Shown one piece after another: positions 41,601-56,000 of a stretch of DNA of 64,000 bases. The notes beneath the pieces were generated by a model. It did no database searches and was not told the DNA's origin. It saw only the letters and a list, made by a program, of their open reading frames with translations. Source of the stretch: Pisaster brevispinus (Eukaryota > Echinodermata > Asteroidea > Forcipulatida > Asteriidae); the NCBI GenBank assembly GCA_023634235.1, contig JAMKCF010000022.1, forward strand, positions 2,410,541 to 2,474,540. The letters run 5' to 3'. The position numbers and the translations under genes are program-made. Within the stretch, counting starts at the first letter, position 1, and every line of letters begins with the position of its first letter.

Positions 41601-44600
41601 TACTTGTCAACGTTTCAATTGCTGATTATGTCATTAGTATTCAATTCATATGGAATGTGCAAGTTAAATAGAAGCACTTTTGTGTCTCCCTCCCTCCCTC
41701 CAGACATATTCCGGTTTGTTTTGCGTGGTGGTAAACCCCTACAAGAGACTTCCCATCTACTCTGAGAAGGTCATTGACCTCTACAAAGGCAAGAAGCGTC
41801 ATGAGGTGCCGCCCCACGTTTTCGCCATCACAGACACCGCTTACCATAGCATGCTTCAAGGTGGGTGTAACATTTATAAACTGGTTTTAGGACTGTCATT
41901 GATGGACCTTTTTTCATAGTCCGACATTGATCCCACAATCCACTGACAGACCTGATACTGGTTTAGGACTGTCATTGATGGACCTTTTTTCATAGTCCGA
42001 CATTGATCCCACAATCCACGGACAGACCTGATACTTACCTGAGGCAATTGCCTCCATGCCCGTGGGCCATTGCCCTGGTGCCCTTGCCCTGGTGCCCTGC
42101 CCTAGTGCCTTGCCCTGGTGCCCTTGCCCTGGTGCCCTGCCCTAGTGCCTTGCCCTGGTGCCCTTTCAAATGTTCCTGTAGAAATTCTCATTTATTTTAC
42201 AAAGGTAAAACTGTCTTGCCCTTACAAAAGCAAAGTATCAGGCCTGCTTTGAGATTGACCTGCATGTACATGTATCCAAGCAAGGCTCGATCCAGAAAAA
42301 CTGTCCAACCCCATCTGTGAACAACTGGTTGCCAATGATTTCCCAATGCATTCTAGATGGAAGGATTTCGTTTCCCTTTGCCAAATGCCCGATGCCCCAT
42401 ACAACTGTCGAAGCACACAAAACAAAGCGTGTTGTGTTGGCTAGTGGTTTAAACCTACAGCGCAGTACAGCGTAGTACGCAATTCTTTAAATAGATACAA
42501 ATCAAGGTCTTGGCCAGCGGGTAGAAAGTGGCTCGCCAAGTTTGCTGTAGCATTAATAAAAACAGTACATCCAAATTGTCACACACACTAATGTTCACAG
42601 GTAATGAATGAAACGTAATTAGCTTCTCCAACATCAAAATTAAGACTATCCTAAAAGGCCCTGAATGCATTACTGGCTAGCGCCTTGGCACAGATAATGC
42701 ACAATTTAACAAGTACAGTTAAGTATTCTCCCATATTTATGTTGCAATTGTGGATTTGGAGGGGGTCTGCTCATCAACACAAAACTCGCTCAAAATATTT
42801 TCTTCCTCTGTTGTTCACTAATACTTGGTGGAACGAATTTCTCAATAAATGTGGTTGAAAGTAACGAATGTGGTACCTACAGTGTACATTGTTATGTCCA
42901 ATAAAGGTGTAATGCCATTTCTGGATTCGCGGCTATGGCAGCGGCTGCGGCTTCAGGGGTGGCTATGGGCGTTCTATACTTCATCGCATGTTAATGTCGT
43001 GTAATCCAGCCACAGCCGCGGCCTTGCTTTACAAACAGGCTGCTTCATAACATGTAATTCGGTACAGCCATCACTTGGGGGACAACTGCTCAAACTTCCA
43101 GTCCATGCGTTTGCCCCCAGGCCGTGACCAAGAAACATGCTCTAAACAAGTAAATTGTGCGCGGTGCGTGTACGGCAGGGACTTTCGATAAATTAGCTGA
43201 AGTCGTCTTGCAAACGGCATTTATTCTTGTAGCTTTCTGAAAAGTTCATGTACAGGAGTCAATTGTCTGCTGTTGGGGAATCGTGCCATGCTTCTCTGGA
43301 GAGAGAGACAAAAACCCCCAACAAACATAATTACAGATATCACATTCGCCGGTAAAATGTTAAAGGCGAGTGAAAAGATTTCCCTTTGCCTAGGTTAATC
43401 CTACAAGCTTTAAAAGTGTCCTGTGCTTTTAGCCGTGTAAAGTGAAAGTCTCTGTCCGGAATGGCTTGCAGCTGGCGTGAAAATGGGAGGCTCATTTAAA
43501 ATTTAACAATTTCGAGGAGACGTAGAATACTTCTGGTTTCCTCGTTTTAATGTAATTCATGTGTGAAGGTTACAGGAAGGATGTGTTCTACCTATGAGCA
43601 CCACTACCTGCAGGACCTGGGAAAAACGATGAACTAAAAACAGTTAAAAATGATGACCCATTTTCCAGGGCTTGACTTAAAAGTCAATATTTGATTAGAA
43701 CTAGAAAGTGCAACCTCAAAATACACATTGTGAATAGTCTATAGTTATCTGGACTTTGTCTAGGAGATGGGCTAGGAGATGTACTTATGTAGTGCCCACC
43801 ACACCAGGGCAAACACGTCATAGACCTGCGTAGTGCTTATGCACAAAAACTAGCTAAGCACAACAAAATTATGCTCACCAGAACAAGGTTACCAGCCAAA
43901 CTACCATTTGACTTGTACTATCTGTGACTGGTACCCCGCTCATTTTGCCCAGCAGGAAATTATGAAGCAATATTATTTTAGTGCTTAAGCAGCTCTATGA
44001 AAGCGGGCCCTCATGGCAATTCATATTTAACCAAAACCAAGTTTGGAAGCAGCTTTTTAATGAGACATTCCAGTTGTATTTTTTATTTCTTTACACACTG
44101 TACGTAATCTTGTGTGTACTTACATGTACACTTAGGGCTTTTTCCAAACTTCAGCTTTGGCTCCGGCTTTGGCTCCAGCTTTGGCTCCGGCTTCGGCTCC
44201 AGGCTTTAATTGGTGTTGAACCACCATTCAAAATGCACACTGCCCTGAAATTGATGACAGAGCCCAAGTGGAAGCCGTAGACACAGCCAAGGTTTGGAAA
44301 AGGCCTTTACACAAGAGGAACTGCATACAAAAATGTGGCTATTCAACACCACTTCCAGAAATTATCCCATTCACAAACAGAACAGACACTTACACAGAGG
44401 TGTGGCAGATATCCAAGGGGGAAAAAACCAACTTCACACACAGGTTTCATGAGACGTACGCGCGGAAAATGATGTGTATTTATTGGTTTCAGTTGCTGGA
44501 GTTTGCTCACCATATGTGCTGGTACTGTACTGTGACATTGAAACTAACAAAGGCATTACATAGCCTATTCATCTCATTATGTATTTAGGTTATGTCTACC

Positions 44601-47600
44601 GTGGATTTGAAACGTGCTGAGTGCTAGAGATAGCGTACCAAAGTACAGGAATTCAGTTTTGAATTACATCTACTTTTACAGAGTATCGGGGCCCAATTTC
44701 GTATAACTGTTCAGCAGAAAATGGTGCTTGGTAAAAATTAGCAGGGAACTAGTCTCGAGTGGTATATATGCACCACTTGGTGTTTTGGCTGGTAGCCTGT
44801 TTCTACTAAGCAATAGTTTTCTGTGCTAAGCAATTTTGTTTGTGCTAACAGCTGTAGGCAATTGGGCCCCGGACATTGTGGATATTGTGTCACGTGAATC
44901 CAAACTAGTATTGGAATATACACAGGTAGCTGGAATTCTAATGACTATCAGTTTTGAACTGTTTCAACATGTTTGGATGAGATATTGCACCACCAGTGGA
45001 GCCCAGATCAGTGAAGGCGCAACTCCACAGAAAGTATGGGGGTGTTTACTTTTCAACCTTTGGTGGCAGTCTGTGGTTCCCTATAGCTTTGCCCGAGGAG
45101 AAGTTAATGCAGAAATACATTCCTGTCACACAAAACAGTTTTTAATGGGTGAAAGGAGGTCCAAAAAAGGGAAGGATTGTACATGGTTAGGGATTTTCAA
45201 TGCCACAATACTGTTCCCAGGGGATAAAGAGTTCCAGGTCATCATACAGTTATTAAAGTCATCATTGTGTGCAACCCCCCATTGTCAAATCCACTTATGA
45301 AAGCATCACTGTTATGAAAAGTCCATTCATATGTAGCAGCGCTACACACACGCAAAACTGCGGATTACTTGTAACAAACACTGGTCCGTAAAAAGTCTCT
45401 GAAAACCTACAACTTGCCTTACATGGAAGTAATTCCTTGTTACATAAATGAGGGATATGGGTCGGAGCATAGAGCAAGCACAGAGAGGATCTCGTACACT
45501 GTACAAGTAGCTCTTGATCCTATGAAAGTAACAGAATCATCTTGGCGACTGGTGATGAACGAAATTAAGAAATTCTAAGTGTACTAGGAATAAATCTCGT
45601 AAAATGCATGAACAGTGCCTTGCTCATTTCCGCATTTCCAACTAGGTCATTTTGTTTGACTCAACACTGAGAACTAAAACATTGCAAGAACTTTATTCTT
45701 CCAAAAAATTGATGTTGTGCACTTGATTTTTGATTTGAGTCATCATGAATCCAAACTTTCATCTGAGCAGCTTGTTTACCATAGAGTAGAAACAAATGTT
45801 CAGTCGAATGCTAGATGTATAGACTTGATGGAAAATATGCAAGTAACTCCTTGACCAACTAGGTCAGGAAGATGCAGAAGTTACTCTCACCCCCAAACCA
45901 GACGAGAGGGTTTTCGTTTCAGAAACTCCCTCGAAAAAAAGTTGAGAAAAATAAGTGGCTTGGATTTCCCCGAGGTCAGGGCTGAGGACAAGCCGATACA
46001 TTACATGAAAGGCTTGTATTTATAAACACTGAGTGGGTTCTGTGTGGGCTGTGTTTATCCAGTGTTTATCCGAGTGTTATTGGAGATCCAAAGTTCAAGG
46101 CTTTGTACCTCTTTCTTAATACTGCTAGGAATGGCCGCCACCCCTTTTTCTTCTGTGACCACAGCTTCACTGGAGACTTGCGCTCCATTCTCTGCCTTAA
46201 AGCTCTATGCTCTAGGGTTGCCAAGAATGTTCATAGTAAGGTTTGTTTGGCAAGGGGAGGCAAATACATAATTTGGGGTGCTATTTAATGTATCAAACCA
46301 TTCATTTGTGCATTTTTAGGGGGATCTCATTTTGGGGGCAAGGAGTGGGGGGGGGGGATACGCCACTGTTGTAGAGGCATACAATTTCTTTTTGAATGAG
46401 GGAGGGACATGTTCTGTTTTGTTTTTTTCTGAGAAAGAAAAGGCAAACAGAAAGTTCAAATTTTTGATGCCAAGCTGAAGGGCATTTTTGTTCATTCAGG
46501 TGTTCTTAAATGCTGCTCTGAAGAGGTCATAAAGGTCATTAAAGTAAAAGTTTACTTTTAGGGTATGAACATCCTTCGTAGAAAGCAGCATTTAATGGCA
46601 GCAACATTTTGATCCTTCAGTTATTTTAATTGATTAGCTCAGTGGATTAGATTGATGGTGCAACCAAAGTTACACCAAAGAAGACAGCGACCTTTCCTTT
46701 AAGGGTAATAAAGTGCAGGTGCGGTAATTGCAAACATGTTAATTTATTTTCTTTGCGAAAGCAACCTGTCCACCTGGCTGGACTCAGTGGCAAAAGTTAG
46801 TTTCATATGAATGGCCGCATGATTGCAATGAAAGAAAGGTACCAAGTATCTCGCAGCGAGCCTTTTGCACACATCTTCACTGCTACGTCATAGCATTTCA
46901 TGAGAGGATTTCCTCATACTGTTCCTCCCAGAAAGCACAAGCTGTTTGCTCGCTGCCTCCTGCCGAGTTGATCAGGCTTTGCCATGATGCGGAATGGATG
47001 GCCCGGATGACCTTATTAGAATCCGACCCAGCGTGCGCTCTGGATACCCACAGCACGGTGGTATTCAAGATTCACAAGAATCATGGATACCTGGGCCAGG
47101 GGGAAACACAGGACTGACTTGACGATCATCCTGTTCTGTTGTTTAGAGCATGCTAGCTCTTCAGTGGAATAACAGTATCAATTGACCAGTTTGAAGAAGT
47201 GTCATGATTGTCACATGTTTGTTGAACAGGCATGAGAAGCCTAATAAGAACGACCCGGTTTAAAGCAACTGTGTAAGATCATTGCAGTTTGCTGAAACGA
47301 TACTTTTTGTACAGTGTTCTATGATAAGACAGTATGAAAATGTATTGTAAGTTTACAACAAACTAGACATCACTTCTCCACTCTAGTGTTGATGTGTGTG
47401 CACATGGGTTTCACTCTCATTGTAGAGTCCATTTTCACATTATTTATTTAAAAAACAAACCAAGGTACTATTAAGAAGATCGGTATTTATTTAAAAGCTT
47501 TTAAAGTGATGAATTAAAACACTTAGGTTAACAAACATGAGGTGCATAGTATCAGATTATTTGAAGTAAAACCAAGTACTTGAAAGCCATCCTTTTAAAA

Positions 47601-48676
47601 AAGCAATTTAGAAATATTTGAACTAGAACTAAGCAGAAGTTTTGGTTCTGAGAAGAACCAGAACTGAGAGAAAGTAAGAGTCTCAACATTTCAAACAGTG
47701 CACCATGGACATTTATAAGCACAGCTTTGAAATAGTACAAGTCCCTGTCAGACCTGCAGTTTGTATTTTTGAAACAAAAGCATAGATGAACAGCCATAAG
47801 CTTTTATAATTTTGTGAATGTGGATAGATCCGAAAGGAAGGAAGTGGATAGTTTCTACACAAACCACAGATGGGACTCAAGATTAAGGATGGTGTCAGTC
47901 ACGTCAGTATTTCACATCATGTACTAACAATCCCTTTTTCCTTGAGGTCTTCTAAAATGATAAAGGTGGTGCAATAAAGATATTAATTAATAACGGTTTA
48001 TGAGTGAAAAACTATGTTGAACGTAAGGTCGTAGATTGTTAAATACTCCAAAAATTCATGACCATAAAACTTGGTGAGAAGCACTGCAGCTATTGATAGT
48101 AAAAACTGTTTTGAGAAAGGATTCCCTTTGAAGTAATATGTTTGGGAAAATTGTTCACCCTAAAACATTTGACTTTGAGAAACGATTCATGCATAAATTG
48201 TTCTTGGATATCAATTAAACGGTTTTGGTGGTACCCACTGCTAATTTTACTGGATCCAAACTGGCCTCTTAACACTGGGCATGCCTGGTGGTATGACATT
48301 TGCTCTAGAATGAGGGGGTTGTTGGTTCAAATCCCAAACAATTAGCCTGTGAGTTTTGTTGTTGTTGCTGCTGCTGTTGATGCTGCTGCTGTTGCTGGTG
48401 TTGTTGTTGTTGCTGTTATTGTTGTTGTTACTGTTGTTGTTACTGTTGTTGTTGCTGTTGCTGTTGTTGCTGTTGTTGTTGCTGTTGTTGATGTTGTTGC
48501 TGATGTTGTTGCTGTTGCTGCTGTTGTTTTTCGAGGGGGGGTTGATGTTGTTGATGTTGATGATGTTGATATTGATGTTGATGTTGTTGTTGATGTTGTT
48601 GATGATGTTGATGTTGTTGATGTTGATTTTGTTGATGTTGTTGATTTTGCTGATGTTGTTGATGTTGTTGTTGATA

Positions 48677-48739
<63 letters not shown>

Positions 48740-49978
48740 TCACATTATTTATTTAAAAAACAAACCAAGGTACTATTAAGAAGATCGGTATTTATTTAAA
48801 AGCTTTTAAAGTGATGAATTAAAACACTTAGGTTAACAAACATGAGGTGCATAGTATCAGATTATTTGAAGTAAAACCAAGTACTTGAAAGCCATCCTTT
48901 TAAAAAAGCAATTTAGAAATATTTGAACTAGAACTAAGCAGAAGTTTTGGTTCTGAGAAGAACCAGAACTGAGAGAAAGTAAGAGTCTCAACATTTCAAA
49001 CAGTGCACCATGGACATTTATAAGCACAGCTTTGAAATAGTACAAGTCCCTGTCAGACCTGCAGTTTGTATTTTTGAAACAAAAGCATAGATGAACAGCC
49101 ATAAGCTTTTATAATTTTGTGAATGTGGATAGATCCGAAAGGAAGGAAGTGGATAGTTTCTACACAAACCACAGATGGGACTCAAGATTAAGGATGGTGT
49201 CAGTCACGTCAGTATTTCACATCATGTACTAACAATCCCTTTTTCCTTGAGGTCTTCTAAAATGATAAAGGTGGTGCAATAAAGATATTAATTAATAACG
49301 GTTTATGAGTGAAAAACTATGTTGAACGTAAGGTCGTAGATTGTTAAATACTCCAAAAATTCATGACCATAAAACTTGGTGAGAAGCACTGCAGCTATTG
49401 ATAGTAAAAACTGTTTTGAGAAAGGATTCCCTTTGAAGTAATATGTTTGGGAAAATTGTTCACCCTAAAACATTTGACTTTGAGAAACGATTCATGCATA
49501 AATTGTTCTTGGATATCAATTAAACGGTTTTGGTGGTACCCACTGCTAATTTTACTGGATCCAAACTGGCCTCTTAACACTGGGCATGCCTGGTGGTATG
49601 ACATTTGCTCTAGAATGAGGGGGTTGTTGGTTCAAATCCCAAACAATTAGCCTGTGAGTTTTGTTGTTGTTGCTGCTGCTGTTGATGCTGCTGCTGTTGC
49701 TGGTGTTGTTGTTGTTGCTGTTATTGTTGTTGTTACTGTTGTTGTTACTGTTGTTGTTGCTGTTGCTGTTGTTGCTGTTGTTGTTGCTGTTGTTGATGTT
49801 GTTGCTGATGTTGTTGCTGTTGCTGCTGTTGTTTTTCGAGGGGGGGTTGATGTTGTTGATGTTGATGATGTTGATATTGATGTTGATGTTGTTGATGTTG
49901 TTGATGATGTTGATGTTGTTGATGTTGATTTTGTTGATGTTGTTGATTTTGCTGATGTTGTTGATGTTGTTGTTGATA

Positions 49979-50044
<66 letters not shown>

Positions 50045-53000
50045 GTTGTTTTTCGAGGGGGGGGGTCTGCAGGATTCAGGAAAGCACCAAGTATACAGTG
50101 CTTATCTCACATAGGTGTAAGGGTAACTAAATTATTGTCATTATCCCAATGCAGTTATTACAGCAATTGAACTGTGCATATTGTGTAGCCATTATCCAAA
50201 CTGGCCTGTATGGCACTGTTCAAGGTGTGAAATATCATGGGTTTTAGAAGATTATATTAATTCCCGCCCTCTAGTTTCCAATAAACACACCACACAACCA
50301 GCCTGTGAGAACCCAGTGCTATTCAGTGCTCATGTTGTGGTGAAACAATGAATAACGGTTTTTGTTTTGCCAGGAATTTTGTGCATTTTCTAGGGCTGAT
50401 TTTGTTTGTGGCAGTGGAGAAGCAATAGTGATATGGGGCATATTCACATTATATCATTGATTTTGGAGGTCTTTTGATTTAATTCTCGACTTAAACAGTG
50501 TTTCGTACAAATATGTTTTACTGGAGGATTGGTCCTGGCAAGAGCATTCATATGATCAGTGAGTTTCCTGAATGAAACTTGTATTCAATTTATGATTTGA
50601 CAATCACTGACCCTGTACTTTGACTTGGAGTCTCAGTGTTCACAATTGTCACTGTCTCGTAATCAAGGAAGGAATTTCATAACACAGGAACCCAGGGATC
50701 CTCTTATCCTGGTGGTCAGTCCTGATATTATATTGTTAACTCGGATTTCTGTTTTTGTCCGCTGACCTGTGGTTGATAACAACAGTGGGAGGCCAGCTTC
50801 TGTACCATTTGGGTGTATCAGGTAGCTGTTGAGGAATTTTGTGTTCAAGAAAACTTAGGGTGTAACCTCAGTGCCGTGAAACCTTGAACTCTGCTGCTCT
50901 TGAATGGGCAAGGAGTTTTTTTTGTTGCACACCAGTAAAAAAGAGAACATTTATATTTCATCTGGACCATTTCATTAGGATCACAGGCCTAGAATTACCT
51001 GGAGACCATTGCCTCTGTTGCCCTGGTTTTTGGTCTTGGTGCCCGTTCGAAAGTCTGCCATAGACATAAATAGTACTTTCCAATGGAAGTGACATTCCCA
51101 AACTGGAAAAGGCCTTGCCCTCTCAGAAATAAAATTCCAGGCCTGGTGTCAACCGAAGCAAAGACCAGGGGCATGCAGGCCTGGCGATGATTCAACCGTG
51201 ACAGGACAAGGCCAATACATTTTATAGAACACCAAGCTGAGGGTTACTGTGTAGGCCTACTATGTACATTACATTCCAGGTCTTAGCATGGAAGTATTTT
51301 GTCTCTGTAAAGTCTGACTAATTAAGCCACTCCACAAAAAGACAATCAGAGTGCACTGGTTATCTGCATAGCAACTTTGGATTAAAATTTCCAACATCTT
51401 TTGTGCAATGTTTTTTGCAGTAGTCAGACTTTATCTAAATCTGTTAATAATTTACTACATTTACATAGGTCAACTTTTGAAGGAATTGCTGTGTAAAAAA
51501 GGAACGCTTTTCTAATTTGTTTAACTTTGGATAAAAAAAACAAAAAAAACAAAACAAGGATGGAAACATGAATGATTTTTCCCAATTCCTGGCTAAAGTA
51601 AGTTGGAAATGTACATAGTAAAAAGACAGTTGTCACAATGCCTGTAAACATACCCTTCATGCACCAAGGGTTCCCCATTGTTCCATGTGTTCTGTTAATG
51701 AGGACTGTAGATGTAACGGTAACATCGGGTCATCAGGGCAGTTGGTAAAAGTCAGAGACTGGCCGACTGTCTGACAAAAATGTTAAATGTGAGGTTAAAT
51801 GATTTACAGAAAGTGTTGATAAATTTTCATTTCTTTAGAAAAGACCCAGGTGGACATTTGAAAAATAACCCCCCCCCCAAACCAACCAAACAAACAAACA
51901 TACACACACACCTGTACATAGTACTGTACATACATACATGTACATGTACTTGGCTTTTATAGACCTTTATCATGCTGCAGCCATCTTGGTCATGTTCCCT
52001 GTATCCAGTAACAGTATTGGATGCTAATATTCACTGTACAAAAAAGTTACCAGATTATTTTTCCTTCCAGCCTCGGTTTGGTTACATTGAGCTGAATAGG
52101 AGAAAATCAAGATGGCCGCACCATGATAAAGGTCTATAGAGCGCCATGATTCCATTTAGAACACAGCGCTTTAGCAAACAGACAATGGCATTGCAAATAA
52201 TAAAATAAATGAATTTACAAGGAAGCAACTAAGGAAAAAGATATATTTTTTAATAGTGATTTCTTGAAACTGAGGTCCGTATGGTAATGGGGAGGTTGTT
52301 CCACAGTCCTGGAGCAGCTGAAGAAAAGGATTTGTAGGCAGCAGACTGGAGAGATTTGCTGCTTGGCTTATTTTCAGTACTGTTGGTTTATTTTCAGATG
52401 AACAAACAAAAGCCAACAACCACCTTTAAGCTGTCTTGAGCAATCTTGACTTTAAAGTTTGATCAATTCATGGGACAGCGCATTTCTTACAGAAAGTCCT
52501 CTGAGCACTTTCTCTTTAAAAACGAAAAGTCAGTCGCAGTCCTCACTGATCATTTACAGTTCATTTATCGTACATGTACGTGACCGCGAATTTAGTTCAG
52601 GTTAAACTAACGTATTCAAAGTACAATGTTTTAAGCTTATTGAATCGATGGGCTTAAAATACATGTTTAAAGTTTGTTTATCGTCATAATTTGATTTCTC
52701 TTTGGATTTCAATCATTTATCGGGAGCCCCTTCCCCTCTAGAACATGAATTCTTAATCGCATTAAAGCGAGGTACTTCACTTCCCGCTAAACACAAATGT
52801 AATTTGGTCTGCATGTGGAACAGGATTACGGATGCATAATTGTCTGCGGTTGGTTCCGACGGATCATTTTTTTAGTCCAGCGTTATAATTCCAAATCGGG
52901 CTTAGCGCAAGGATTGTTTGGGTGTCAGTGTTCCTTGTTTACTGGGTTCACCCCTCATTAAGCATTGTCTGTTGTCGAACAAGACGACTGTACTGAACTG

Positions 53001-56000
53001 TTTCATTCCTCTAGTTTCCCATTGATACAGGCGTGAAAGCAGTGGTCTTTTTTTCATGCTGTTTAAAAAAAAAAAAAATTATGGCCAAAAATAATTCCTT
53101 CTTTTTAACAAAGTTTAAAAGAGACTCGGATATATGGAATCATATCAGGATAAATGCAGGCCTGGAATTTCATCTTTGAGAGGGCAAAGCCATTTTCATT
53201 TTTCCATAGTGCACTTCTGTAAGAAAATGTTAAGGTCTATGGGAAACTTTTGAATGGGCAACAAGACCAAGACCAAGACTAGGGCCATTATGAGGGCCAT
53301 GGCCCCCATGGCCCTCCCATGGCCCTCATGACCACCATGCAATTGCAGGCCTGATGAATGCTGTAAAGTACTTAGGCCAGTAAACCTGACGCCACAGAGT
53401 TAATGTATTTATACCTAACGCCAAGTGCCAGTTTGTCATAATAACAGATTCAGAATTTGTTGTGCCATGTACAGTCCGGTCAGTTTCTGATAAATAAACT
53501 TGTACCTCTTTGGTCCGAGACTTTAATAATTATTCACAGTGACACTGATAACTGGCAACACACAAGAGCCCTGTCCTTGCCGAGCACAATGTACATGTAA
53601 TGTACTTTGCAGGTCGGTTTTGATTTACACTCCAAGATTATTCACTAGAAATTCTTTAGCTCAGCCTTAATAAAACTGTCAATGCTGACATAAAACTTGA
53701 TAAGAATTACAGTTCATACTCTGGGATTCCATCTGGATAAGAGGAAGACTTGATTGGCATTCGCATGCTTGTACATCTCTCATCTAGGGTAAAGATCAGA
53801 CAAATTTGAAAAGTGATACCCGGGATTGATCAGTTCATTCTTGTAAGGGCAAAGTAGTATTTCTTGTAGTTTAAAAGGGCACCTCTATGAAGGAAACTTG
53901 AATTTGTATCGGAACAATTCAAAGGGCATCGAGGCAATGACCAGGGGCATGGAGGCAGTTGATTCTGTTGCCTCCACGAAAGTATTGGGTCTGGATACTC
54001 AAGATTGTGGATGTGCTTTATAGAAATCGCCAGAAAAAAGTAGTATCAAACTTTAACTATGCTGTAATTAAAGTAAGTGAACAAGAGATTTTAACACCAA
54101 CAGTTATCCATCTGCAGGAGGCCAGGATAAATGTATGAGGCCAAGGTAAATTTTATGTGGCAAGGTTGAATGCAAGAGCAGGTGAATACTACTGGGGTGA
54201 CTTTTGGGACGCTAGGTGGCAGCAGACTCAACCAGGTAAATCCATTGTTCCCGGTAAATGTGGGCGTGTTCAGAACTACGTAAACAATGGAGGTTTCCCT
54301 GGTAGGTCTGCTGCCACCCAGTCTTCCGTTCTTGTTTGTACAAAAAGGGTACATTTCCCCGTAGTCTGGATCCGTTGATTATAGGGAGAAGACAAGCTGA
54401 TTGTTGTACCATAATTAGGGATTCTCTTTGTAGTGCTCAGACCTGATCACCAAGAAGGGATTTAATATTTGAAATTGCCTGGATGATGAGGAATAATGGT
54501 CTTAGTTTGGTTTTTACACTTACATCGATGTGTATTCAGCACTGTATACTCAGTACTTTCCCCGAGTTCTGTGAAAAAAATCCACAGGCAAATCACTCGG
54601 GGTGGAATTCGAACCCACGACCTTTGCATTGCTAGAGCAGATTACCACTAGACCATTGGAAAAAATAAAATAAATAAAAATAATATCTATCTTTTAACGT
54701 CTTTTTAAATACTGGTCTTACCTGTACAGTGATACATGTAAGTGATAAGCATTTTCTACTTGGAGCGTTGCGAGTCGTGCGGAAAAACAACCCACTGGCT
54801 ACTTGTTGAGTGGGATTCGAACCCACCACCCCCCACACTCTAGAGCAGGTGTCTTAACCGCTAGAACACCCACCCATCCTGCCTGGTCAATTTTGAATCC
54901 CGTTACTAGAACTGGGGAACCACTTTGTACATGTACATGCATGTATAGTATTAATTACACAATTGGTTATTGGGTAAAAGCAAAATGTGATTTTAAATCC
55001 TTGTAGAATTCGGTACCTGTACGCTACATGTATGCATTCAATCACATTCCTGATCTTAGCTTCAATAACAATTTAAAAACCTGGCTGGAACTATTCATTC
55101 CTGACGACAGACTTAAGCTCACCTCTCCTCCCGCCCCCCCCCCCTCTCACCCCACCCCAGCCCTAAAGCATTGATCTTTCCACAAAGGAAGCAGCCAGAG
55201 CTTTGGGGATTCCATTTAGAGACAAAAAGGAAGCCCAGCAGCTTAAACGCGGAATAGATAAGTCTTTGTGTATGAGGAACATCTTCTCGCTGTCAGTGTT
55301 CATACTGAATACTAACTTCTTGTAGGACGTTGACCTTGGGGCCCCTTTTTTGATGTGTCAGATCACAATCTGGACAAGTTACAATCACTGTTTCCTGACC
55401 TTGCTCTTTACTCACTCATAATTTGAACAGTTGCTTCTGACTTTTGAACAACACAATTGCATAAAATGTGGACGACCTTGGGCTGGTTTTGATCTTTGGA
55501 GCATGTTTTTTTGAGCTCTGCTTTTAAGTTGATTTAGGCAGCGGCTGGTGGGACAGGCTCTAGTGGGTAGTCACCAATAAGAGACACTGGTGATGTGTTT
55601 GGGTCACAATCTATTCAAAAGAAATCACAATGCTGGCATTTTTAAAAGACATTCTCAGGCCTTTTCTCGTTGAGAGGGCAAGACCATTTTTATTTTGCAT
55701 TAGGGCACTTTCATTGGAAAATATTGAAGTCTTTGGAAACATTTTGAAAGGGCCATCAAGGCCAAGACCAGGGCATCGCAGGCCATGGTCTCCGGGGGGG
55801 GGGGGGGGGGGGGGCCTCCATAATCTGCATTATGATTAAGAAAACTGGGCTAGCCTATGGTGAGACAATAAGCTGTGAACCACAGGACAGAAGTGGTTAC
55901 TTTGACCTTTGACACTTTTCTAAAGATGTAGACCCCTTGCTTGTGCCTCATGCAGCCATCCTGTCTGCCCTTGGGGGTTGAGTTCTAATATCAGAATAGA

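Larger units (their letters stand above)
29651..41703 (+). other. Myosin intron 1 (12,053 bp)
   Basis: No supported coding exon inside. It contains a poly-G tract, MITEs, a SINE, the hAT-type element and dispersed repeats listed separately. Stretches 31067-33540, 33725-34925, 37086-39086 and 40125-41703 show nothing I could name, apart from a possible 57-nt cassette at 37370-37426. Confidence 0.85.
47432..50041 (+). repeat. 1305-bp tandem duplication
   Basis: Unit A (47432-48736) and unit B (48737-50041) are almost identical along their whole length. The only clear difference I saw is a 3-bp change in the TTG array. The junction is inside the TTG array of unit A. The identity implies a very recent duplication, or an assembly artefact from two alleles. 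Confidence 0.95.

Noticed and set aside
44836..45300. 154-codon + strand frame in myosin intron 2
   Set aside because: It begins inside a MITE terminus and has no recognisable domain, splice context or compositional shift.
48349..50170. Long poly-Leu, poly-Val and Thr/Ser-rich open frames of 130-170 codons
   Set aside because: They are all readings of the TTG trinucleotide arrays, exist in several frames and both strands at once, and continue into SINE sequence.
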